DNA from: Opisthocomus hoazin
Lineage: Eukaryota; Chordata; Aves; Opisthocomiformes; Opisthocomidae
DNA length: 64,000 nucleotides
Direction: 5' to 3'
NCBI RefSeq assembly: GCF_030867145.1
Contig: NC_134418.1
Coordinates: forward strand, 3,840,802 to 3,904,801
Shown: positions 1-30,100 of the stretch, one piece after another
How the letters are laid out: each line of letters opens with the position of its first letter
Position numbering within the stretch: position 1 is the stretch's first letter
Notes under the pieces: model-generated
What the model was told of the DNA's origin: nothing
Seen by the model: only the letters and a program-made list of their open reading frames with translations
Database searches by the model: none
Position numbers and translations under genes: made by a program

Positions 1-99
1 CAGCGTCACCCAAACCGCTGCCATGCCTGGCTCCGGCTCACCCCTTGCTGGCTGGGGAGGGAGCCCTTGGGGTGAGCCGTTCTGGGGACAGGCAGGAAG

Positions 100-930
100 C
101 GTAGAATCGTGGAATCAGTCATAGAATGCTTGGGGTGGGAAGGGACCTTTAGACGCCATCTAGTTCCAACCCCCTGCCATGGGCAGGGACCCCTTCCACC
201 AGCCCAGGCTGCTCCCAGCCCCGTCCAACCTGGTCTTGAACCCTGCCAGGGAGGGGGCAGCCACAGCTTCTCTGGGCAGCCTGGGCCAGGGCCTCACCAT
301 CCTGAGGGTAAAAAAATTCTTCCTAATACATAATCTAAATCTCCCCTCTTTTAATTTAAAGCCATCCCCCCTTGTCCTGTCACTCCCTGCCCTTGTCCCA
401 GCCCCTCTCCAGCTCTCTCGCAGCCCCTCCAGGCACTGGCAGCTGCTCTAAGGTCTCCCCTTGTCCTTCTCCTCCCCAGGCTGAGCAGCCCCAGCTCTCC
501 CAGCCTTTCCTCCCAGCAGAGGGGTTCCAGCCCTCACATCATTGCTGGGGCCTCCTCTGGCCCCGCTCCCACAGCTCCAGCTCTGTCCTGTGCCGAGGGC
601 TCCAGAGCTGGACGCAGGACTCCCGGGGGGGTCTCAGCAGAGTGGGGCAGAGGGGCAGAACCCCCTCCCTCGCCCTGTGCCCACGCTGCTGGGGATGCAG
701 CTCCGGGGGACGCTTGGCCTTTGGGGCTGTCAGTGAACATCGCTGGGTCATGTTGAGCTTCTCATCCCCCAGCACCCCCAAGTCCTTCTCCTCAGGGCTG
801 CTCTCCATCCCTTTCACCCCCCAGCCTGTACTGATGGCTCGTGTCCAGCTCTCACCCCCCAGCACCCTGCTTTCGAGCAGCATGGTGGAAGCAGCCCTTT
901 CCAGCAGCGTTACAGGCCCTCTCCACGCCA
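100..930 (-). mobile_element. CR1 LINE, 5'-truncated (C/F-like group)
   Basis: The 3' tail (ATTCTATGA units) is at about 100-128 and the body runs rightwards on the - strand. The encoded ORF2 C-terminal frame survives in pieces (for example EKDLGVLGD and LRPPRESCVQLW) but carries stops and frameshifts. Its internal sequence, including GGTAAAAAAATTCTTCC, is shared with the copy at 27903-28471, so both come from one subfamily. Confidence 0.9.
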
Positions 931-1588
931 CAGAGCTCCTGAGGGCTCTGCTGTCCGTTCACTGCCCACTGGCTCTCCTCACTGTCGGTTTTCAGGCTGG
1001 AGCTCTCGACTTACAGCTCAGGTATGTGAAGCGCGTTCAGGGCTCAGTGTTGACAATGCTCTCAGCATCAGGCACCGAGGCTCAGCGCATTCGATTTTTA
1101 ACAAAAGGAAGGCAACACTTCTATGAAGAAGGGTTATTTTTATTCACAGAGGTGATGTTTTATCTCCTGTCAGCACCAGCCCCTTTTATATGCTTCCTGC
1201 ACTTGCCTGACAGGATATTAAAATCATACAAGCTAAATTTGACCAATCTTTTTGCCCTTTCTTCGCCACAGCAACCACAATTCAGCAAATCCTTAGTGAA
1301 ATTATTACCCCTTTTTCGCACGTCAGTCGCTTATCCCCTTGGTATCGACTTAACGCCTGCGGATTGCGGCGAGCTGAGATCCTTAACGCCTTAACGCCGC
1401 GCAGGTGACGAGCACGGTGGGTCGCTGGGTCGCAGTTCCATGCTTGGCCACGCTCTAGGCGCGTCCGACGGCAGTGAACACTCCACCCAGGAACCTGCGT
1501 CGCGTTACGAGGGAGCTGCCGCGGCATCGTGCGGTCTGGGAGCCTGTTTTCCTCCCCAGGGTCGCCCTGTTGGTCGCTGCCTGCGGTC
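931..1588. other. Unique intergenic sequence, no gene seen
   Basis: Between two CR1 copies. The left part is AT-rich, the right part (from about 1340) CpG-rich. The open frame running through from 372 has no recognisable protein similarity. I see no repeat, tRNA or splice pattern. Confidence 0.5.
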
Positions 1589-2382
1589 GCAGAATCACAG
1601 CATGGTCAGGGTTGGCAGGGCCCTCTGTGGGTCACCCAGCCCAACCCCCTGCCCAAGCAGGGTCACCCAGAGCAGGCTGCACAGCACTGCGGCCAGGCGG
1701 GGCTGGAATATCTCCAGAGAAGGAGACTCCACAACCTCCCTGGGCAGCCTGGGCCAGGGCTCCGTCACCCTCAGAGGGAAGAAGTTCTTCTTCAGCTGGA
1801 ACTTCCTCTGCTTCAGTTTGTGCCCGTTGGCCCTTGTCCTGTCATTGGGCACCACTGGAAAGAGTCTGGCCCCGTTCTCCTGACCCCCACCCTGCAGATA
1901 TTTAGAGGCATTTCTAAGGTCCCCTCTCAGCCTTCTCTTCTCCAGGCTGAACAAGCCCAGATCCCTCAGCCTCTCCTCGTAGGAGAGATGCTCCAGTCCC
2001 CTCCTCATCCTCGTAGCCCTCCGCTGGACTCTCTCCAGTAGCTCCTCATCTTTCTTGAACTGGGGAGCCCAGCACTGGACACAGGACTCCAGATGGGGCC
2101 TCCCCAGGGCAGAGCAGAGGGGGAGGAGAACCTCCCTCGACCTGCTGGCCACACTCTTCTTGATGCACCCCAGGATCCCATTGGCTTTCTTGGCACCCAG
2201 GGCACTCTGCTGGCTCAGGGTCACCCTGTCGTCCCCCAGCACTCCCAGTCTCTCTCCGCAGAGCTGCTCTCCAGCAGGTCCGCCCCAGCCTGTACTGGTG
2301 CCTGGGGTTGTTCCTCCCCAGGTGCATGACCCTGCCCTTGCCCTTGTTGAACCCCATCAGGTTCCTCTCTGCCCACCTCGGT
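1589..2382 (-). mobile_element. CR1 LINE (J-like group), 5'-truncated
   Basis: Tail at about 1589, then the reverse complement of the 3' block GGGTGACCCACAGAGGTCCC (one base changed). The frame on the - strand (1595-2242) is nearly intact for the ORF2 C-terminus: [20 protein letters not shown] and [19 protein letters not shown]. Further 5' the frame shifts into the segment preceding it (2046-2447). Confidence 0.93.
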
Positions 2383-2804
2383 TTCTCTGCCGCAGTAGTT
2401 GTTGGCTCACGCGGGGTCAGGGTTTGCAGAGCAGGACGCTCCAGCACCGAGGTGACGCTGTGATTTACGGGGGAGCTGAGGGCTGGCTCTGAGCGTACCC
2501 CGGGCCCTCAAGCGTTCGCTCTGTCTCTGCTCCCCAACCTCCCGCCTCCCATTTCGGCACCTCCGGCCTTCCGGCCGAGCTCAGGCGATCCCTGCGGAAC
2601 CTGAGGCCTTTGCTCAGCCCACGCTGGGAGCGGGGATCCAGCTCCGTCTCCGAGGCCTCGTGAAGGCCCACGGCGCTCCTGGCCGCCATCGGTCAGTGCA
2701 CCCGTGCAGGGAACCCCCAGCTCCCTGGCGCCAGGCCGCGGCCTCCCGGGGATGGCTCCTGACAGAGCAGCTGGAGGAAGGGGTGAGATGTCGGCCCCGG
2801 GCCC
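2383..2804. other. GC-rich region upstream of the PANK2 promoter
   Basis: Unique sequence leading into the CpG island. On the - strand an ATG-initiated 74-residue frame (2465-2689) starts in a YY1-like GATGGCGGCC context; I do not recognise it and see no convincing donor after it. Divergent transcription from the island is possible but not shown. Confidence 0.35.
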
Positions 2805-2867
2805 AACATGGCGGGGGCTTGGGGGCCGCCCCGCCATTAGGGCATGGGGGAGGACTCTCATCTGCAT

Positions 2868-2886
2868 ATGCAAAGCGTATGCAAAG
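2868..2886. repeat. Tandem octamer-like ATGCAAAG pair
   Basis: Two copies of ATGCAAAG sit 11 bp apart (2868-2875 and 2879-2886), preceded by TCTGCAT on the other strand. Each is one base from the POU/Oct octamer ATGCAAAT. The 11-bp spacing places them on one face of the helix. Confidence 0.4.
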
Positions 2887-2950
2887 CAACCCCTCCGCGC
2901 GGCCCAGCCCAGCCGGGCCTACTGCGGTCTCCCCTTCGGCCCCCTTCTAT

Positions 2951-2964
2951 GTTGCCATAGTTAC
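2951..2964. promoter_or_regulatory. RFX X-box-like element
   Basis: GTTGCCATAGTTAC matches 11 of 14 positions of the palindromic X-box GTTGCCATGGCAAC, with a perfect left half. It lies about 450 bp upstream of the PANK2 ATG, next to the NF-Y cluster. RFX/NF-Y pairing is known, but activity here is inference. Confidence 0.4.
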
Positions 2965-3320
2965 CCGGGCTGTCAATCAGCCGGGCTTCTCCCGCCCCGG
3001 CCGGACAGTACTTCATATCATTGGACAGCTGTCGTGTCATTCTCTTCCCAAAGGAAAGCCATAGGCTGACGCTGCCGCGTATCGGCCCGCTCCCGCGGGC
3101 ACCTTAATCCCCGCCCCGCGCCGAGCTCGCGCATTCGATTGGGTAGCCGCGCTCGTCACTAACCGCGGCCGAGCGCGGGAGGAGGGTTTGGCGCCCCGCT
3201 ACCACCCAATCCCTCTCTCCCATTGGGTAACGCGCCTGTCGTTCTGTGCGGCGGAGGGCGCGGATTGGGGGGGGAGGGGTCCACCTCACAGCCTAGTCCC
3301 GCCCCTCCCCGGGGCCGTTG

Positions 3321-3331
3321 GCGCAGGCGCG
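3321..3331. promoter_or_regulatory. NRF1-like site, PANK2 promoter
   Basis: GCGCAGGCGCG is the palindromic GC core bound by nuclear respiratory factor 1. A regulator of mitochondrial genes would fit a CoA-synthesis enzyme. The same core in the other orientation occurs at the RNF24 promoter (63228-63239). Confidence 0.5.
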
Positions 3332-3416
3332 CTGCGGGCGGTGGCTGCGGCGGTGGCGGCTGTGCGGAGCGCGGCGCGGCGGGGCGGGCGGCCCACGGGG
3401 CCGGGCCGCGCTGCGG

Positions 3417-23428
<20,012 letters not shown>

Positions 23429-24975
23429 CGCCGCGCAGCCTGCGCACGTCGCACCCACGGCGCTGCGCCCACGTGCCCCGGCCGCGACGCCGACGGCGGG
23501 TGACCGCCCCGGGAGGGGACAGCCCCGCTGTGCTTCTGCCCGTGGACGGCTGGAACCAGGCTCCGGTGACCACCTCCTGCAAGCGGAGCGCGCGGCCAAC
23601 GCGCTGACGGGAGGCGGCTGGACCATCGCCGACACCGACGGGGGCCTGCGCTCCGCTCCTTCCATCCATGTTTCCTTCGGGCGCTGAAGCCCCCTTCGTA
23701 GTTTGTAGAGTTCAGCCGCAGCATTTTATGTTCCGCAAATGTAAAAAAAAATATGTAAATTGTCTGTAGAGGGGACGGAACACCAGCAGGGCCGCGGCTG
23801 GGACCGCTCGTGTCTGCTCTGCGCGGTGCGGCGGCCTCTGGGCCACCCTCGTGCCGCCGGCGCCGGGGTTTATTTCTGCCCCACGCACACGGAGCGTTGG
23901 AGACGAGAGCTGCGGCGCAAACCCTGCGTCTCGGGTGCCCTAACTCCGCTCGGCCTGGCTGCGGTTTCAGCCCGTGACGCTTCTGCGCGGAGCGCGGTGC
24001 CGGCACAGGGCCCTCTGCCCCCGAGAGCTGCCCCGGGCAAGGCGGAAGGTGGAGCAGCGGGGGTTGCGTTCTTCAGTTTGGGTTTTTCCGCGTTGTGAAA
24101 CTCGGCTGCGTGTAACTATACCAAAGAGATTCCTTCTTCCTTTCGGTCCTACGCTTGGGATCTTCTCTGTAATCTGCCATTTTGTGTCTGTTCATTGTGA
24201 AAGGGGTGGTTCCCGGGGGAAACCTCTCTGTCCCGCCTGCGTGCCGTACGCTGCTCTGCGTCTCCGCGCGTCCCGTCCCGCCCGCGGCCTGGCTCGCTGC
24301 GGTCTGCGGCCCCCCAAGCCTGCAGGACGTGAGTTTGGCCGGGGCTCGCTGCGCACCGGAGAACCCATCTCAGTCTCAAAACAACGCCCGGTCCCTCCTC
24401 GCCTCTCCGCCTCGCCCTGCTCCTTGCAGAAATTCATCCCCAGGCCTGCCGTCGCGTTGGGAAGCGGACAAGACCCGTAGCGGGAAGGGGGTTTGCGTGC
24501 CCCTGGCCGTGCCATCAGCCTCGGCACCAGGCAGGGCCGCTTTCCCGAAGACGACGGGCGATGGTGATCCTCCTCCGGAGCGTCCCCCGTGCTGCGGTCG
24601 CTCCTCAACTCGTGGTTTCTTGGCAGAGAAGTTGGTTTCTCTGATCCCGTGCCGGTTTGGGGGCCTGCAGACCCCCTCTCCCGGGCCGGGAAAGGGAAGA
24701 AAAGCGCCCGTTCCGAAGAGCCCTCCTCGCTGGAGGATGCCACTCCGCGTTCCGGGCGCCGCCGGTGCCTCTCGAGCCGGGGGAGACGCGGAGGAGCAGG
24801 AACGTCCCGGGCTCGGCGGTGCCGCTGGGCTGGGGGCTGCGAGGCCGACATCGCGGTGGGCTCGGGGCAGATCCTCTGCGGTGCGATGGGCAACGCCGCG
24901 CTCCCCGGTGCGTTCCGGGGGGGGGTTGTAAATGGGTTTCTTTCCTTCTTGTAATAAAATATTAGTTATTTTTAT
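23429..24975 (+). other. PANK2: PANK2 3' UTR (probable)
   Basis: About 1.5 kb from the TGA to about 20 nt past the first good AATAAA. Strikingly CpG-rich in 23390-23680 and 23780-24900. No repeats are seen, and the open frames here have no recognisable similarity. Confidence 0.7.
24953..24958 (+). terminator. PANK2: PANK2 polyadenylation signal
   Basis: AATAAA within TAATAAAATATTAG, followed by a T-rich stretch. It is the first canonical signal I see downstream of the PANK2 stop. Confidence 0.75.
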
Positions 24976-26120
24976 ATCCTTGGAACTCGTTTGCTTTCTT
25001 CCTCGTCGCTGATCTCGACGAGCATCAAGAACGTGCTGGCGAGACGGGCGCGAGCGAGCCCTCCCAGCTCGTTTTCAGCAGCTGATGGACAATAACTCGG
25101 CTTTCCGTGATGGCCGCTCGCTGCTCCCTGCCCAAGTTCCGCGATTCGAAGGGGGGGACACGAATGAAAAGGCTCCGCGGGCTCCCGAGCGTGGTTCCTA
25201 CCCGCCGTTCTGGGGCAAATGGCAGCATTTTAGGGTTTGGCGAAAGATTTCCTCGGTGGTGGGCGACGACCGGCGCCGTGGAGGCCCTGTGGCCTCTCTG
25301 GTGACGTGGGTTGGGTTGGAGGCGAGCGCGAGGCGTCTCCAGAGCAGGAACAAACACGGTTGGGATGCGTGTGACGCGGTGCCGGGCCCTGAGCCGCTTT
25401 GTCCCACCAGCAGGAATCTGCACGACCAGAAGATGACTCGTGGGCGGCAAGGTCACCCCGTGCGTTTCCTCTGGAGAAGGTGGAGGAGAACATCTCCAGG
25501 TGGGACCTGTCTGGACACGCAGCGCTGGGGGGGATGGACGGGGGACAGCGGCACAGGGCAGGGGACCTGTGGGCTGGGGTCTGGACAGGTTCTTCAGAGG
25601 AGAAGCCTTCTCCCTTCTCCTCCTTCTCTCTTCTTCTCCTCTCCTTCTCTTTCTCTCCTTCTCCGTCCTCTTTCTCCTCCTTCTTCTCCTTCTTCTCTCC
25701 TTCTCCTTTTTCTTTCTCCTCCTTCTTCTTCTCCTTCTTTCTCCTTCTCCTTCTTCCTCTTTCTCCTTCTCATTCTCTCCTTCTCCTTCTTTCTCCTTCT
25801 TCTCTCCTTCTCCTTCTCTCCTCCTCCTTCTTTCTCCTTCTCATTCTTCTTTCTCCTTCTCCTTCCTCCTTCTTCTTTCTCCTTCTCTCCTTCTCCTTCT
25901 CTCCTTCTCCTTCTCTCCTTTTTCTCTCCTTCTCCTTCTCCTTCTCCTTCTCCTTCTCCTTCTCCTTCTCCTTCTCCTTCTCCTCTCCCTCTCCCAAAGC
26001 TCGGCTGCGGGCCAGGGGCTGCAGCTGGGGACAGCGGGACCCCCCCAGCCCCTGCCCCAGGCTCCCCCCTGCAGACTGGGCTGGGGCCAGCCCCGGGGTC
26101 TCCCAGGCGCGAACACACCC
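24976..26120. other. Intergenic gap between convergent PANK2 and RNF24
   Basis: About 1.1 kb between the two predicted cleavage sites. It contains unique sequence (24976-25590), the polypyrimidine tract (25600-25993) and about 130 bp of GC-rich sequence. No gene; the 393-residue frame across it is a translation of the microsatellite. Confidence 0.75.
25600..25993. repeat. CTT/CTC polypyrimidine-polypurine microsatellite
   Basis: Nearly uninterrupted C/T on the + strand for about 390 bp in shifting CTTCTC, CTCCTT and TTCTTT units. The last part (about 25927-25985) is a regular six-base CTCCTT array. Mirror symmetry and strand asymmetry make it a classic triplex (H-DNA) candidate. Confidence 0.95.
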
Positions 26121-27019
26121 CCTGCTTCCAAAAACCTGCTTTTATTTACATTTCAAGTCAAATCACATGCAAACTGTTGTGGTTTGGTTTTTTTTTCCTC
26201 CTTTCCTCGTTTTTTTTCCTTAAGAATAGTGTGATTAGCAAAAAAGACGCATTGTTAGAATTTTAGAATAGCAATTAAATATACAAAAATATAGCTTACA
26301 AAAAAACAACCAGAAAACAAAAAGGAAAAAACCAAAAAATAACAGCGAACGTTTTAAAAAATCTTCTGCTGCAGAATCCGTAGTGTACAAACACGTCTAT
26401 GAGGCTCCGCGCTCCATAAACAGTTGGGGGGGGCCGCGCCGTATTTACAGGAGGGGGGGACGGCACCGTCCCGCGCCCGGGGAAGCCGCTGCCGCGTAAT
26501 ACTGAGACCCCCCCCCCCCAAAAAAAGGGGGTACGAGTGGCAGAGGGGGAGGCGAGGGGGGTTGCTGCGGCGCCTGAGCTCGCCCTGCGTGGGGGCACCG
26601 ATCCCTGGCAGCTGGACGGCGGTGGGTTTTGGGGGGGGGGGTGTTTTGGCAAGGCGACCCCCCCCGAACCCCCATGCAACCGCCTCTCCCACCCCGTCGC
26701 CGTGCCGCGAGCCCCCCGACCCCGGCGTCGCCCCGGTTTCCGCGTAAGGGATTGCGAAGGCGAAGTCAAACCCCATTACGAAGAGGAGCGTGGGCGACGG
26801 CGTGGGGGCCGAGCACCCCAAAAGTCCCCTCCTCGCCCCGGGAGAGGAGCCGAGCGGCGGCCGCAGCGCCAGCCCCCCAGCGCGGCTGGCGGCCCGAAGG
26901 ATTTTGGGGCTCTTCGGTTAAAGTGCTGCGCGCCCCGCGTCCTCGGCTGTCCCTGCGTGCTGGTGCCGTAGTGCTTTGGTTGTCGGGGGGGCCGCGGGGC
27001 AGTTCCCGGGGCGGCCGGG
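26121..27019 (-). other. RNF24: RNF24 3' UTR
   Basis: About 0.9 kb. The distal third (26150-26370) is A/T-rich, the proximal part GC-rich with homopolymer runs (C at 26510-26519, G at 26633-26641). Nothing else recognised. Confidence 0.7.
26141..26146 (-). terminator. RNF24: RNF24 polyadenylation signal
   Basis: TTTATT on the + strand, AATAAA on the - strand, 874 nt downstream of the RNF24 stop. Confidence 0.75.
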
Positions 27020-27158
27020 CTATACGATGTTCTCCGCGCCGGGGAGGGGGCCCTGGGGGGGGCCGGGGTCCTGCTTGCCGTGAAGCTGGGCCAGCTGCAG
27101 CACCGGCATGTTGCAGAGCGGGCAGACCTTCCGCACCTCCAGCCACTTGATGAGGCAC
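27020..27158 (-). CDS. RNF24: RNF24 last coding exon
   Basis: Completes Lys103 and encodes [20 protein letters not shown] (the last RING ligands and the E2-contacting Trp-Leu region), then [25 protein letters not shown] and TAG at 27022-27020. The acceptor follows a C-rich tract. Confidence 0.97.
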
Positions 27159-30100
27159 CTGGGGGGGGACACAAAGACACGGGGAGGGGGTCGGGATGGG
27201 GGGGCTGCGAACCCCCCAACCCGGTGTATCGCGGCGGGGGGGGGGGGGGCACAGCTGTCACCCAGCCTGCAGCACGGATGCTGCCGGATTTGTAATTCAG
27301 CATTGAGGTGACTTTATAGTTCATTAGGACATTTTTGTGTCTGTGTGTGTGTATAAATGTAGCTCTTTGCTGCACATATCATATATTTTACTTAAATTAT
27401 TATTAAATTTTACAGCACTTAAGTGGGCCATACGAGAAAGATGGGGACAAACCTTTTAGCAGGGCCTGTTGTGATAGGACAAGGGGGGACGGCTTTGAGC
27501 TGAAAGAGGGGAGGTTTAGGTTAGATCTAAGGAAGAAATTCTTTACTGTGAGGGTGGTGAGGCCCTGGCCCAGGCTGCCCAGAGAAGCTGTGGCTGCCCC
27601 CTGCCTGGCAGGGTTCAAGGCCAGGTTGGACGGGGCTGGGAGCAGCCTGGGCTGGTGGAAGAGGTCCCTGCCCGTGGCAGGGGGATGGAACTGGATGGTC
27701 TGTAAGGTCCCTTCCAACCCAAACCACTCTATGATTCTATAATTTTTGTATATAATTTATATCTATTTATGGAATAGATATAAAAAATGTATAAACATAC
27801 ACAAAAATATATAAAATACTTATATACACAAAAATATATGAACATATGCATTTTATAAATATATAATCTATAAAATGTATATATACATCATACATATATA
27901 AACATAGAATCATGGCATGGTTTGGAAGGGACCTTTAGAGGCCATCGAGCCCAACCCCCTGCAGTGAGCAGGGACAGCTTCAACTGCATCAGGCTGCTCC
28001 CAGCCCCATCCAACCTGGCCTTGAACCCTGCCAGGGAGGGGGCAGCCACAGCTTCTCTGGGCAGCCTGGGCCAGGGCCTCACCATCCTGAGGGTAAAAAA
28101 ATTCTTCCTAATACCTAATCTAAATCTCCCCTCTTTTAATTTAAAGCCATCCCCCCTTGTCCTGTCACTCCCTGCCCTTGTCCCAGCCCCTCTCCAGCTC
28201 TCTCGCAGCCCCTCCAGGCACTGGCAGCTGCTCTAAGGTCTCCCTGCAGCCTTCTCCTCCCCAGGCTGAGCAGCCCCAGCTCTCCCAGCCTTTCCTCCCA
28301 GCAGAGGGGTTCCAGCCCTCGCATCATTGCTGGGGCCTCCTCTGGCCCCGCTCCCACAGCTCCAGCTCTGTCCTGTGCTGAGGGCTCCAGAGCTGGACGC
28401 AGGACTCACAGGGGGGTCTCAGCAGAGCGGGGCAGAGGGGCAGAACCCCCTCCCTGGCCCTGCTGGCCATGCTATATATATATAGCATATAAATTTCACA
28501 GTGTTTTACATTTTTATGAAGTCTGTATGCATACTTTTTTCACAGCATCCCAGCCGGAGCTGGCAGGGACACCAGCGAAGCCGGCTCCCGGCTCACCACG
28601 CGCCCACCGACAGCCCAGAGCGACGGCCAAACGCTTCTTGCGCTCCAACAGCCCTGGGGCCGCGACTGCTTCCCTGGGGAGCTTCTTCCAGTGCTTCTGC
28701 ATACGTGTTCTATAAATATCTATCAATCATATATATGTAGGTATATATACACACACACACAGATGTCCATATGCATTCTGGACTGTAGGAAGTCCGTACA
28801 TACAACGAGGGAGGTGGTTTTGCCAGGTCACCACGTGACCTTTGCTGCTCCCAGTGCTCCAGCTCATTTGCTAAGGGGCTTTTCCTGCCATTCCGCTCCT
28901 TCCCCGGAACCGGGGCAGGAAGAAACCCCGGGCGAGGAGCACAAGGAGACCCCCCCACGCCGCGGAGCTGGCGCTTACTTTCTGTGGAAGGCATGTTTAC
29001 AGGGGCAGATCCCCAGCTCGTCCTTGGGCTTGAACTCCTCCAAGCACACGGCGCAGATCTGAGAAGAAGCAGGAGAAGGCACTCAGCTGGCGGAAAGCAA
29101 GAAGAACACCCCCTCCCCCCCCCAAAACCTCCCCCAGCACGATGCCCTCGGCCAGGCTCCATCTTCTCCCCGGCACTCACGACATCCCTGCCTTGGGCTG
29201 GGGGGAAAAAAAGGGCGATTTGGCTTCAGATGCCGGCCAGGACACGCTGGGGGTGGGCAGAGAAATTCCTCCCCGTACTGCAGGGAAAGCAAACTCCTCT
29301 TTTGCTGCAAACCCTCTGGTTTTGACCAAGGAGCTGGGGGGTTTTTTGCCCACACTGCGCTGCAGGAGAAAGGTTTGGGAGGTTTCTGCGTCCCCGAGTG
29401 GTGAAACCCCCCCCAGAGCCTTCCCAGAGTTTGCTGCCCGGGCTTTGGGTCTCCCCTGCCCGGTGGAGGGGACCCCAGAGCCCCCCCAGAGCAGCAGCCG
29501 CAAGGCTGGGCCGTGGTTTGACGTGCCAGGAGGCTTTAGGGTGCAGGGGGACCGATCCACGCTCCCGCATGGTCCCTGGGATGGAGCTGCATCCGCAGGG
29601 ATAACTCTGGGAAGAGGAACAGGCGAAGGACGCATCCCTGCCCCGGGGATGAGAAGGCTGGTGGCCATTTTTTGGCCAGCAAGAGCCCCAGCCGACATCC
29701 CCTTCCCGCACGCTGCCGGTTTTTCCTGACCCGTTTGGGATATTCCCAGGGATTTCGGATATTCCCAGCTGTTTGGGGGATATTCCCAGGGATTTTGGAT
29801 ATTCCCAGCTGTTTTTGGGGATATTCCCGGGGATTTCGGATATTCCTAGCTGTTTTGGGGATATTCCCGGGGATTTTGAATATTCCCAGCTGTTTTGGGG
29901 ATATTCCCAGGGATTTTGGATATTCCCAGCTGTTTTTGGGATATTCCCAGGGATTTCGGATATTCCCAGCTGTTTTTGGGGATATTCCCAGCTGGTTTTG
30001 GGATATTCCCAGGGATTTCGGATATTCCCAGCTGTTTTTGGGGATATTCCCAGGGATTTCGCATATTCCCAGCTGTTTTTGGGATATTCCCGGGGATTCG

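Larger units (their letters stand above)
2805..3416 (+). promoter_or_regulatory. PANK2: PANK2 CpG-island promoter and 5' UTR
   Basis: GC- and CpG-rich sequence directly upstream of the PANK2 start. There is no TATA box. Five NF-Y (CCAAT) boxes occur at 3020-3024, 3138-3142, 3206-3210, 3222-3226 and 3264-3268, four of them as ATTGG. An NRF1-like GCGCAGGCGCG is at 3321-3331, an RFX X-box-like element at 2951-2964, and a YY1-like AACATGGCG at 2805-2813. The cluster and missing TATA point to broad housekeeping initiation, probably near 3250-3350; the exact start is not visible. Confidence 0.75.
27159..28978 (-). other. RNF24: RNF24 last intron
   Basis: 1.8 kb holding a G-rich start (27161-27250), a sense and an antisense CR1 (27420-27741, 27903-28471), AT microsatellites (27745-27902, 28472-28500, 28725-28762) and unique sequence without a gene. 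Confidence 0.88.

Noticed and set aside
372-1394. 340-codon + frame at the left edge, perhaps the 3' end of the next gene (MAVS in human synteny)
   Set aside because: More than half is antisense CR1; the rest has no recognisable domain.
25085-26266. 393-residue + frame rich in Ser, Phe, Leu
   Set aside because: It is a translation of the CTT/CTC microsatellite in three frames, not a gene.
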